In this document: positions 7,222-14,727 of the stretch, piece after piece
How the letters are laid out: each line of letters begins with the position of its first letter
How positions within the stretch are numbered: the stretch's first letter is position 1
DNA from: JBOHDX01 sp050700835
GTDB taxonomy: Bacteria > Actinomycetota > Actinomycetes > Propionibacteriales > Nocardioidaceae
DNA: 36,007 nucleotides
NCBI GenBank assembly: GCA_050700835.1
Contig: JBOHDX010000141.1
Span: 1 to 36,007, forward strand
Reading direction: 5' to 3'
Made by a program: the position numbers and the translations under genes
Notes under the pieces: model-generated
The model's input: only the letters and a program-made list of their open reading frames with translations
Told to the model about the DNA's origin: nothing
Database searches by the model: none

Positions 7222-7823
7222 CGGCCGGGTTTCCTCTCCAACTCAACGTCGCGCCCAACATCGGGGTCGTCATCGTCCTGGTCGTCATCGGACGCGAGGT
7301 CGAGGTCGGCGTCCGGCAATGGGGGGAAGACTACGGTGTCCAGCGCCAGGCGGGTTCGCGGCCACACGGCGATGGCCACGGACAGGATCAGCAGGCCGGT
7401 GTCGCGAAGCAGGTCCACGATAAAGCCGTTGCGGACCTGCGTGAACGACTGGCCCGTCGCCCCACCGCCGCCGAAGCAGCCGCAGTCAATCGGCAGGCCG
7501 CGCGACCAGGCCGCCGCGATCCCGATGATGAACGCCAGCTGCATCAGGCTCGACGCGACGCCGGCGAAACGCTGCGTCAGGCCCAGGACGAGCAGCAGGC
7601 CGATGCAGATCTCCAGGATCGGTAGGCCGTAGCCCACGGTCGGCACCACCGCCTCCGGCAGAATCTGGAACGCGCGGACCGCGCGGACGCTGGCGCTGGG
7701 GTCGGACAGCTTCGCGTAGCCGGCGATGATCCAGACGATGCCGACCACCAGGCGCGCGGCGATGCCCAGCCAGGGCCAGACGGCACCGAACCGCCGACGC
7801 AACCCGGATGCGCTATCGGTCAC
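7218..7823 (-). CDS. MauE/DoxX-like membrane protein, likely redox partner of the DsbA-like enzyme
   Basis: The product is about 201 residues with four membrane helices, for example IAARLVVGIVWIIAGYAKL and ILEICIGLLLVLGL. The conserved GLPIDCGCFGGG holds a vicinal C-x-C (residues 114 and 116). MauE/DoxX-type proteins are thought to feed or drain electrons for periplasmic disulfide enzymes. The acidic C-terminal tail (DLDLASDDDQDDDDPD) is unusual. The open frame extends to 7874, but GTG 7823 has GAGGAG five bases upstream and gives the natural N-terminus. The gene overlaps the dsbA-like gene downstream by four bases. Direct electron transfer between the two is inference. Confidence 0.75.
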   Translation of the reverse strand: MTDSASGLRRRFGAVWPWLGIAARLVVGIVWIIAGYAKLSDPSASVRAVRAFQILPEAVVPTVGYGLPILEICIGLLLVLGLTQRFAGVASSLMQLAFIIGIAAAWSRGLPIDCGCFGGGGATGQSFTQVRNGFIVDLLRDTGLLILSVAIAVWPRTRLALDTVVFPPLPDADLDLASDDDQDDDDPDVGRDVELERKPGR

Positions 7824-7993
7824 GGGATCTCCTCGGGGTCGTGGACGAGGTGGCCGGTCACCGGGCCTGGCCACATCGTCCTACGCCTCATCATCGCCGA
7901 CCGTTCAACGCGCAGGGAAACCGGATGGTTCCGGGAACGGGCGTACCGCCTGACTAGGATCGCCGGGCCGGGCAGGCACGTCGGGGAGGTCAG

Positions 7994-8275
7994 ATGGCGA
8001 CACGGCGGCACGCTCGCCGCTGCGGGCGGCTGTTCGTCGAGTTCGGTATCTATGGCCTCGTCGGGCTCGGCGCGACCGTGGCGCTGCTGGTTTGGACCGG
8101 TGTCCCGTGGCCGACCGTCGCGCTCGCCGGCCTGGGCATCCTGGCGGTGCTCCTGCTGGCGCTGTTCCTTCAGCGCACGGGGCTCATGCGGGTCCCCTTT
8201 CTGGACGACCCCACCTCGGCACCCGATGCTGGCGACGACGACGCGCGCGGAGCGCCCGGTCCACCCGGGGCATAG
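7994..8275 (+). CDS. Small two-helix membrane protein, unknown function
   Basis: The ATG at 7994 follows GGGGAGG. The 93-residue product has a basic start (MATRRHARRCGRLF), then two hydrophobic helices (YGLVGLGATVALLVW and VALAGLGILAVLLLALFL). It ends in an acidic, Gly/Pro-rich tail. It lies 11 bases before orn on the same strand and may share its transcript. No named family recognised. Confidence 0.65.
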   Translation: MATRRHARRCGRLFVEFGIYGLVGLGATVALLVWTGVPWPTVALAGLGILAVLLLALFLQRTGLMRVPFLDDPTSAPDAGDDDARGAPGPPGA

Positions 8276-8286
8276 GGTGAATCCTC

Positions 8287-8940
8287 GTGAATGACCGGCT
8301 GGTGTGGATCGACTGCGAGATGACCGGGCTCGACCTCGGCGAGGATGCCCTGATCGAGGTGGCGGCGCTCGTCACCGACTTCGACCTGAACGTCCTCGGC
8401 GACGGCGTCGACGTGGTGATCAAACCCCCCGCGGCGGCACTCGACCAGATGAACGACGTGGTCACCGCGATGCACACGGCGTCCGGCCTGCTGACCGAGC
8501 TCGACTCCGGAGTCACCCTCGAGGAGGCTCAGGACCAGGTGCTGGCGTACGTCCGCGAGCAGGTGCCGGAGCCCGGGCGGGCGCCGCTCGCCGGCAACAC
8601 GGTAGGCACTGACCGGGCGTTCCTGGCCCGTGACATGCAAGCGCTCGAAGCGCACCTTCACTACCGGATCGTGGACGTGTCGTCGATCAAGGAGCTGTCG
8701 CGACGGTGGTTTCCGCGCGCCTACTACGCCGCGCCGGCGAAGAGCGGCAACCACCGGGCGCTGGCTGACATCCGCGAGAGCATCGAGGAGCTGCGCTACT
8801 ACCGCGCGGCGGTGTTCGTGCCGTCGCCCGGTCCTGACAGCGACGCGGCGAAGGCGCTGGCCGCCGAACACGGTGGGTCGCTGAGCGGCACCGACGTGTC
8901 GAACCGGCCCCGACCCGGTGACGACACAGTGGGTCGCTGA
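8287..8940 (+). CDS. orn: Oligoribonuclease (DEDDh 3'-5' exonuclease)
   Basis: This 217-residue protein carries the DEDDh exonuclease motifs. Exo I is LVWIDCEMTGLDL (D9, E11) and the Exo III region is SGNHRALADIRESIEEL with its His and Asp. VDVSSIKELSRRWFPRAY in between is typical of Orn. Orn degrades two- to five-nucleotide RNA ends and pGpG in the cytoplasm, closing mRNA turnover and cyclic-di-GMP breakdown. The start is GTG at 8287 after AGGGTGA. The C-terminal extension after about residue 180 (AAKALAAEHGGSLSG onward) is Asp/Gly/Pro-rich, as in other actinobacterial Orn proteins. tRNA-His follows 80 bases downstream. Confidence 0.93.
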   Translation: MNDRLVWIDCEMTGLDLGEDALIEVAALVTDFDLNVLGDGVDVVIKPPAAALDQMNDVVTAMHTASGLLTELDSGVTLEEAQDQVLAYVREQVPEPGRAPLAGNTVGTDRAFLARDMQALEAHLHYRIVDVSSIKELSRRWFPRAYYAAPAKSGNHRALADIRESIEELRYYRAAVFVPSPGPDSDAAKALAAEHGGSLSGTDVSNRPRPGDDTVGR

Positions 8941-9020
8941 CGGGCCCCGACCGGTCGAACCAGCCCAGACCCGGCCGCTACACTTGCGCACGCCGCGTGC
9001 GGTCCAGCCGTACGCGCGCG

Positions 9021-9096
9021 GTGGGTGTAGCTCAGTTGGTAGAGCACCTGGTTGTGGTCCAGGTGGCCGCGGGTTCAAGTCCCGTCACTCACCCCA
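9021..9096 (+). tRNA. tRNA-His (GTG)
   Basis: A full cloverleaf is visible. The acceptor strands are GTGGGTG (9021-9027) and CACTCAC (9086-9092). The D-arm is GCTCAGTTGGTAGAGC, the anticodon GTG is at 9054-9056 in a CCTGG/CCAGG stem, and the T-arm has GGGTTCAAGTCCC. C73 and an encoded CCA follow. The base before position 1 is G (9020), which can pair with C73 as the extra G-1 typical of tRNA-His. Confidence 0.97.
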
Positions 9097-9104
9097 CCGC
9101 ACCA

Positions 9105-9167
9105 CCGCAATTGCGGGAAACTGGCTCGGTTGCGCGCCGAATCTCAGCCAGTTTCCCGCAATTGCGG
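9105..9167. repeat. Perfect 22-bp inverted repeat between tRNA-His and the MFS gene
   Basis: The arm at 9105-9126 is exactly reverse-complementary to 9146-9167, with a 19-base spacer. Each arm contains the self-complementary 12-mer CCGCAATTGCGG, so alternative folds are possible. It lies between the tRNA 3' end and the convergent MFS gene. It may act as a bidirectional terminator, though no T-run follows. Confidence 0.8.
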
Positions 9168-9201
9168 GTCGGACCGGGCGTTGCCGGTCGGACCGGCGCT
9201 G

Positions 9202-11310
9202 TCAGCCGGCGGACAACTTGGCCAGCTCGGCGTCGACCCATGCCTCGTGCTCCTGCTCCTTGCGCTTCGCCTTGCGCGGGTCCCAGAACCCAGCCATCAG
9301 GAAGATGAGCGGGATGAACACGATCTCGCCGCCGACCGAGATCCAGAAGTACCGCTGCCACTGCTGGGGTGAGTCCTTGGCGGCCTTCTGCACTCCCGGT
9401 GCGTGCTGTTGCAGATAGGTCAGTGCGGACACGACGGTGGGGTCCTGCAGACCGGGGCCGTACTTGTGGAGGTACGCAAGGTCCGACGGGGGAACCTTCC
9501 CGAGCGCGCTCAGCTGGGTGCCTGCGGCCTGAACGGGCACCGAGTTGCTGCTCAGGAACACCAGATCCTTCACCGGCACCCGCGCGAGCGCCTGCAGCTT
9601 GGCGGCCGCCGCCGACCCGCTGATGCCGAGATGCTGCGCGATCTCACTGACGGCCTTCTGCTGCGCAGCGGTGTCGCCGGGGTTGGTGAGCAGCTTGACC
9701 TGGGTGGCCTTGTCGATGGCGGCCGCGGTCGCCAGTTGCGACATGTACTTCGTGCCCAGCGTCACGACCTTGACGACGACCGGAACGCTCTTGCCGGACA
9801 GCTCGCTGAGCGCCTCGGTCTGAGCCGCCTGATCGCTGGGGTTGGCGGCCAGCACCGCCGCGGTGGTGGGCTTCAGCTTGGCCACCGTGGCGAGCTGACT
9901 CTTGTACTTGGCCGCCAGCGCCTGCACCTTGGGCACGATCGTCGGATCTGCCGCGACCGCCTTCACGGTGGCGTTCTGGGCGGAGTTGAGCGTCGGGTCC
10001 TGACCGGCGGCCAGCTCCTTCACCGTGCCGCCACTGTCGACCAACGTGGTGACGGTGTTGACGACGTAGGGCACGAAGAAGACGGACACTGCTATGACCA
10101 CCCGGATCACCAGACCCCACACCGCAAGCCCGGTCGCCGTCAGCGCGGGGTTTCGGCGTTCGGACGTCTCGGTGAAGCTCGCCATCCACGGCGCGTACGC
10201 GACACCGAGGAACATGCTCAGGAAGATCAGCAGGATCACGAACGTCGTATAGCTGGTGGTGGGCTCGGTCGCCTTCAGCGCAAAGATCGAGGTGAAGACG
10301 ATCGCGCCGACCGCGCCGATCAGCATGAACGGCTTGCGGACGCGGAGCTTGTCCGACACGAAGCCGATCACCAGCAGGGCCCCGGCGTTGAACGCCCAGA
10401 ACCAGTTGCCCAGGCTGTTCGCCTTCGACTGGCTGTAGCCGAAGACGGTCTGAAAGAACACCGGGAAGAACCCGACGGCCAGGTAGTAGATGATCAGGAA
10501 GACACTGATCGCGAACGCCGAGCCGACGATGTCCGGCTTGAGCATCTGCCGGAAAGGCTTCCTGAGTCCCGCTTCGACATCGATGCCTTTCGCACGTGCC
10601 TCGATGAGCGCCCGGTCGCGACTGCTGACCATCAGCTGGTCGCGAAGGCTGGGCGCCAGCTCGCGCAGACCGACGGCCGCGATGGCAAACACGACCAGAC
10701 CCACCACGCCGCAGACGGCGTACTGGTCACGCCACGGCGTAGTCAGGCTGGAGCTGCTGATGACGATGCTGACGACGAGACTGCCGAGGACCGGGCCCAA
10801 TGTCCAGAACCCCATCGCAGACGCGCGACCCAGCTGCGGACTGAAGTCACGGATCAGCGCCGGCGTCGCGACGAGGATGATCCCCTCGACGAAGGCGATC
10901 GCGATGAAGATGATCGCGAAGGCCAGCTTGCTGTGGGCCGAGGGGATCCCGACCAGGCACAGCAGGCCGGTGCACAGCAGGCCGACGGTGACGATGTTCG
11001 CGCGGCCGTACCGGTCGGCGGCGCCGGCGACGAAGGACGCGGCAGCACCGAACAGGTAGCCGATCACGCTGATGTTGACGTAGTAGACGAACGACATGTG
11101 CAGATCGGGGATGATCCCGTTTGCCCCGCGGGTTCCGGCTGCCAGCGAGCCGGCCAGATAGAACTGGTAGTAGAGGACGATCGTGGTCAGCACCACGATC
11201 GCCAGACTCAACATCCGCTGGCCGGTGGCTGGGTAGTGCTCCAGCTCACGATCCCAGAGCCTGCTCATCGCGGGCTTCCCGGGCGAGGTGACGGTCGGTG
11301 TCGCAGCCAT
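9202..11310 (-). CDS. MFS transporter with a ~235-residue extracytoplasmic insertion
   Basis: The product is about 702 residues, far longer than the usual 400-450 for the major facilitator superfamily. Eleven membrane helices are readable in a row, from MLSLAIVVLTTIVLYYQFYL to GLVIRVVIAVSVFFVPYVV. The GAADRYGRANIV loop between helices 2 and 3 is MFS-like. A hydrophilic Ala/Thr/Lys-rich stretch (9355-10059) follows, then the last helix GEIVFIPLIFLMAGFW and a basic cytoplasmic tail. By topology the insertion faces outside. The open frame extends to 11412, but ATG 11310 (MAATPTVTSPGKPAMSRLW) is the sensible start. It is divergent from a TetR regulator that probably controls it. The substrate is unknown. 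Confidence 0.8.
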   Translation of the reverse strand: MAATPTVTSPGKPAMSRLWDRELEHYPATGQRMLSLAIVVLTTIVLYYQFYLAGSLAAGTRGANGIIPDLHMSFVYYVNISVIGYLFGAAASFVAGAADRYGRANIVTVGLLCTGLLCLVGIPSAHSKLAFAIIFIAIAFVEGIILVATPALIRDFSPQLGRASAMGFWTLGPVLGSLVVSIVISSSSLTTPWRDQYAVCGVVGLVVFAIAAVGLRELAPSLRDQLMVSSRDRALIEARAKGIDVEAGLRKPFRQMLKPDIVGSAFAISVFLIIYYLAVGFFPVFFQTVFGYSQSKANSLGNWFWAFNAGALLVIGFVSDKLRVRKPFMLIGAVGAIVFTSIFALKATEPTTSYTTFVILLIFLSMFLGVAYAPWMASFTETSERRNPALTATGLAVWGLVIRVVIAVSVFFVPYVVNTVTTLVDSGGTVKELAAGQDPTLNSAQNATVKAVAADPTIVPKVQALAAKYKSQLATVAKLKPTTAAVLAANPSDQAAQTEALSELSGKSVPVVVKVVTLGTKYMSQLATAAAIDKATQVKLLTNPGDTAAQQKAVSEIAQHLGISGSAAAAKLQALARVPVKDLVFLSSNSVPVQAAGTQLSALGKVPPSDLAYLHKYGPGLQDPTVVSALTYLQQHAPGVQKAAKDSPQQWQRYFWISVGGEIVFIPLIFLMAGFWDPRKAKRKEQEHEAWVDAELAKLSAG

Positions 11311-11372
11311 GGACGTCCATCCTCGTGATGTGGTCGGATGCGCAGGTGAACGATTGTTTATATCCAGGCACC
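11311..11372. promoter_or_regulatory. Divergent promoter region between the MFS and TetR genes
   Basis: These 62 bases must hold promoters for both genes. An AT-rich GTTTATATCC at 11356-11365 stands out in this GC-rich DNA and is a plausible -10 box for the TetR gene, leaving almost no leader. I saw no clean operator palindrome. Confidence 0.35.
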
Positions 11373-12053
11373 GTGGCCGAGTCAATGACTCCGGCGTCCG
11401 GCGCGGCGGCACCCTCCGCGCTCACGCTGCGTTTCGCGACCTTCTTCGACCAGGACGAAGACCTGCGCCTGTTGACGCCTGCCGCTCGACGGGTCCTGGC
11501 GGTGGCAGCCGCTCTGTTCTTCCGGTCCGGGGCGCTCACGGTGTCGGTACGCCAGCTCACCAAGGCATGTGGCCTGAGCCCGGGCGCGTTGTACAACCAT
11601 TTCCAGTCGCGCGACGACCTGCTGTTCGTCCTCGTGCACAACGGGCACGTGCGCACCGAACGCAAGCTGGCAAGGGCTCTGGACGGCGTGGACGGGGATC
11701 CGCGCCAGGGCCTGGACCGCTTCGTGCGCGCCTACGTCGAGGTGCACGTCAGCTTTCCCGAGTACGCCCAGCTCGTGCACCGCGAGTACGTGCATCTCGA
11801 CGACCCGCGGCGGGCGGAGATCGTGGAGATCCGTCGCCGGATGCGCGACCGGCTCGTCACGATCGTCCGCGACGGCGAGGAGCACGGCGCGTTCCACCTG
11901 CTCGGCGGCCGAGACGCCGCGGTCAGCCACGCGACGATGATCCTCGACATGTGCGGGCGTACCAGCGAGTGGTTCAACCCGGCCCAGCACTCTCCCGAGC
12001 TCGCCGACCGTTATGTTGCGGCGGCCTTGCGCGTGGTCGGTGCGAGGTTTTGA
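11373..12053 (+). CDS. TetR/AcrR-family transcriptional regulator
   Basis: The N-terminal helix-turn-helix is TVSVRQLTKACGLSPGALYN followed by HFQSRDDLLFVLV, the TetR signature. A Leu/Arg-rich ligand-binding helical domain of normal length (total about 226 residues) follows. TetR proteins are mostly repressors released by a small ligand. The divergent MFS gene is the obvious target. GTG 11373 lies just after an AT-rich -10-like box, so the message may be nearly leaderless; ATG 11385 is the alternative start. The open frame back to 11298 would overlap the MFS start and is unlikely. Confidence 0.85.
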   Translation: MAESMTPASGAAAPSALTLRFATFFDQDEDLRLLTPAARRVLAVAAALFFRSGALTVSVRQLTKACGLSPGALYNHFQSRDDLLFVLVHNGHVRTERKLARALDGVDGDPRQGLDRFVRAYVEVHVSFPEYAQLVHREYVHLDDPRRAEIVEIRRRMRDRLVTIVRDGEEHGAFHLLGGRDAAVSHATMILDMCGRTSEWFNPAQHSPELADRYVAAALRVVGARF

Positions 12054-12114
12054 TGACGGGTGAGGCCGCCTTCAGGTGGGGTGGCCGGCGCTCTGGCCCT
12101 GATCGACGGGTCGG

Positions 12115-12879
12115 TCACCCGAGCGTCGCGTGCATCTCCCAGACGAGCACCTCCGCCGAGTCCACCGCACTCACCCGTTGGCCGCCCACCCCCGTCAACC
12201 GGACCGCGTCCCCGACGCCGAGCGGTTCGGCGCCCTCGAGGGTCACGCTGCCGCGGGCCACGAACAGGTGCAGGAACGGGGCGTCCGGCAGATCGACGCG
12301 TTCACCGGGTCGCAGCCGCGTCACGTGCAGCGCGGCGTGCCTGTTGTTGATCGCGATGGCGGCGACTTCGGCGTGCGCGCGCATGCCGGAGGCCACCGTG
12401 ACGAGGCCGCCGCGGCGTAGGTCGTCGTCGATGTCGCGCTGCTCGTAGCCCGGCGTGATCCCAGGCTCGTCGGGAACCACCCACATCTGCACGAAGTGCA
12501 CCGGGTCAGAGTGCGGCTCGCCTTGGAGCCGCCACGAGTCGTTCCTCTCCGAGTGCTCGATGCCCCGACCGGCACTCATCCGCTGCGCCAGCCCGGGATA
12601 GATGAGGCCGGCGTGCCCGGCGGAGTCCTGGTGCACCAGCGACCCCTGCAGCACCCAGGTCACGATCTCCATGTCCTGGTGCGGGTGCGCCTCGAAGCCA
12701 GCTCCTGGCCGGACCACGTCGTCGTTGTTGACCAGCAACAGGCCGTGGTGGGTGTTGTCCGGGTCGTAGTGGTCGCCGAACGAGAAGGAGTGCTTGGAGT
12801 CGAGCCAGTCGAGCTCGGTGCCAAACCTCTGGTCGCCTCGACGGACGTCGACCAGGGGCTGGGCGGCGGCACTGGTCAT
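12115..12879 (-). CDS. Pirin-family bicupin (YhaK-like)
   Basis: The 254-residue protein has the pirin opening VDVRRGDQRFGTELDWLDSKH and SFSFGDHYDP. The metal-binding HPHQDMEIVTWVLQG and later RGIEHSERNDS (cupin His/Glu ligands) follow, and a C-terminal cupin comes last. Pirins bind iron or another metal; some act as quercetin dioxygenases and others as redox-linked cofactors (known for the family). Which applies here cannot be told. A GAGAGGATC ribosome site precedes ATG 12879. It lies directly after glpD on the same strand, 68 bases away, so read-through from the glycerol operon is possible. Confidence 0.85.
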   Translation of the reverse strand: MTSAAAQPLVDVRRGDQRFGTELDWLDSKHSFSFGDHYDPDNTHHGLLLVNNDDVVRPGAGFEAHPHQDMEIVTWVLQGSLVHQDSAGHAGLIYPGLAQRMSAGRGIEHSERNDSWRLQGEPHSDPVHFVQMWVVPDEPGITPGYEQRDIDDDLRRGGLVTVASGMRAHAEVAAIAINNRHAALHVTRLRPGERVDLPDAPFLHLFVARGSVTLEGAEPLGVGDAVRLTGVGGQRVSAVDSAEVLVWEMHATLG

Positions 12880-12947
12880 CCAGGGATCCTCTCGGACAGT
12901 TCCCCGTCGTCCAACGTAGTTGTCCCGTCGGCGACTCCCGCGGATTG

Positions 12948-14669
12948 CTAGGCCAACGGAACGACGTCGGCGGCCCCCATGCGGGCGGCGTCGGCGGTCT
13001 CGTCGTCGGGCATCTCCTGGCTCTGCCGCTCGGCGGCCACCCGGCCGAGGTAGTGCTCGATCTCACGCTCGACCTGCTCATGGCTCCACCCGAGGACGCG
13101 CCCCATCAGCGCCGCAGCCTCCGGCGCCGCGCCGGCGCCCCGGTCGAACGTCTCGATCGAGATGCGGGTACGCCGGGTCAGCACGTCGTCGAGGTGGCGG
13201 GCGCCCTCGGCCGCGGCTGCGTAGACGACCTCGGCCCGCAGGTAGTCCTCGGCACCCGTCAACGGCTGACCGACGCCGGGGTCGGCGGCGACGAGCGCCA
13301 GCACCTCGTCGATCAGGGAGCCGTATCGTCCGAGCAGGTGCTCGATGCGTACCTGGTGAAGCCCGCTGCGAGCGGCCAGCAGGTGCCGTTGGTTCCACAT
13401 CACGTCGTGCCCCTCGGCGCCGAGCAGCGGCACGTCCGCCGTGCAGGAGGCGGGCACATGCCGGTCGAGAACCGTCTCGATGCCGTGCACCGCCTCGTCG
13501 ACCGCGTCCTTGGCCATCACGCGGTAGGTCGTGAACTTGCCGCCGGCGACGACCACCAGCCCAGGCACGGTGTGCGCGACCGCGTGCTCGCGGGACAACT
13601 TCGACGTCGCCTCGGACTCACCCGACAGCAGCGGGCGGAGCCCGGCGTACACACCCTCGACGTCTTCCCGCGTCAGCGGGGTCTCCAGCGCGGAGTTGAC
13701 GTGCTCGAGCAGGTAGTCGATGTCGCGGGCGCTGGCTGCGGGGTGGGCCTTGTCGAGCGTCCAGTCGGTGTCGGTGGTGCCGATGATCCAGTGCCGTCCC
13801 CAGGGAATCACGAACAGCACCGACTTCTCGGTACGCAGGATCAGTCCGGACCCGGAACGGATCCGGTCGCGCGGCACCACCAGGTGGATGCCCTTGCTGG
13901 CCCGCACATGGAACTGTCCACGCTGTCCCGCCAGCGACTGCGTTTCGTCGGTCCAGACACCGGTCGCATTGACGATCTGGCGGGCCCGGACGGTGAACTG
14001 CCGCCCGGACTCCAGGTCGTCCACGACTGCGCCGACGACGCGCTCACCTTCGCGGACGAAGTCGACGACCCGGCTCCGTGATGCGACGTGCGCACCATAG
14101 GACGCCGCCGTCCGGGCGAGGAACATGGTGAAGCGGGCATCGTCGACCTGCGCGTCGTAGTACTGAAGTGCGCCGATCAGGGAGTCCTTCTTCAGCGCGG
14201 GTACGAGCCGCAGCGCCCCTCGACGGGTCAGGTGCCGGTGGTGCGGCACCCCGCGGGAGCGGCCCGACAGGAGGCCGAGCGTGTCGTACAACAACACCCC
14301 GGAGCCGGCGTACACGCGCTCCCAGCCGCGGTGCTCCAACAGGTAGACGAACGAGACCGGGCGCACCAGGTGCGGGGCGAGCCGCTGGATCAGCAGACCG
14401 CGCTCCTGGAGGGCCTCGGCCACCAGGCCGAAGTCGAGCATCTCTAGGTAGCGAAGTCCGCCGTGGATCAGCTTGCTCGACCGGCTCGACGTGCCGGAGG
14501 CGAAGTCCCTGGCCTCGACCAGGCCGACCGACAGCCCTCGCGTGGCGGCGTCGAGAGCAGATCCCGTGCCCACGACGCCGCCTCCGACGACCAGGATGTC
14601 GAGCTCGGTGGACTCCATCGCCGTCAGCGCCGACTCACGCAGCTGCGGTGACATCGCGACCGGTCTCAT
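12948..14669 (-). CDS. glpD: Aerobic glycerol-3-phosphate dehydrogenase (FAD)
   Basis: This 573-residue flavoprotein oxidises glycerol-3-phosphate to dihydroxyacetone phosphate at the membrane and passes electrons to quinone. The FAD fold is LDILVVGGGVVGTGSALDAA at about residues 23-42. The substrate-side motif ASGTSSRSSKLIHGGLRYLE is a GlpD hallmark. Later come LRTEKSVLFVIPWGRHWI and VVAGGKFTTYRVMAKDAV. The length is normal. AGGAC precedes ATG 14669. It is the last gene of a glpF-glpK-glpD unit, following glpK by 58 bases, and completes uptake, phosphorylation and oxidation of glycerol. Confidence 0.95.
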   Translation of the reverse strand: MRPVAMSPQLRESALTAMESTELDILVVGGGVVGTGSALDAATRGLSVGLVEARDFASGTSSRSSKLIHGGLRYLEMLDFGLVAEALQERGLLIQRLAPHLVRPVSFVYLLEHRGWERVYAGSGVLLYDTLGLLSGRSRGVPHHRHLTRRGALRLVPALKKDSLIGALQYYDAQVDDARFTMFLARTAASYGAHVASRSRVVDFVREGERVVGAVVDDLESGRQFTVRARQIVNATGVWTDETQSLAGQRGQFHVRASKGIHLVVPRDRIRSGSGLILRTEKSVLFVIPWGRHWIIGTTDTDWTLDKAHPAASARDIDYLLEHVNSALETPLTREDVEGVYAGLRPLLSGESEATSKLSREHAVAHTVPGLVVVAGGKFTTYRVMAKDAVDEAVHGIETVLDRHVPASCTADVPLLGAEGHDVMWNQRHLLAARSGLHQVRIEHLLGRYGSLIDEVLALVAADPGVGQPLTGAEDYLRAEVVYAAAAEGARHLDDVLTRRTRISIETFDRGAGAAPEAAALMGRVLGWSHEQVEREIEHYLGRVAAERQSQEMPDDETADAARMGAADVVPLA

Positions 14670-14727
14670 CTGGTGTCCTCCCGTGTTGCGGACGTGGTTC
14701 GCGGACCCTTGCAGGGCACGCGCCCGG

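Noticed and set aside
9403..11328. 641-residue plus-strand open frame
   Set aside because: It lies antisense to the MFS gene and is rich in Arg, Gly, Asp and His, as expected of a shadow frame in GC-rich DNA. It has no domain motif and no ribosome site.
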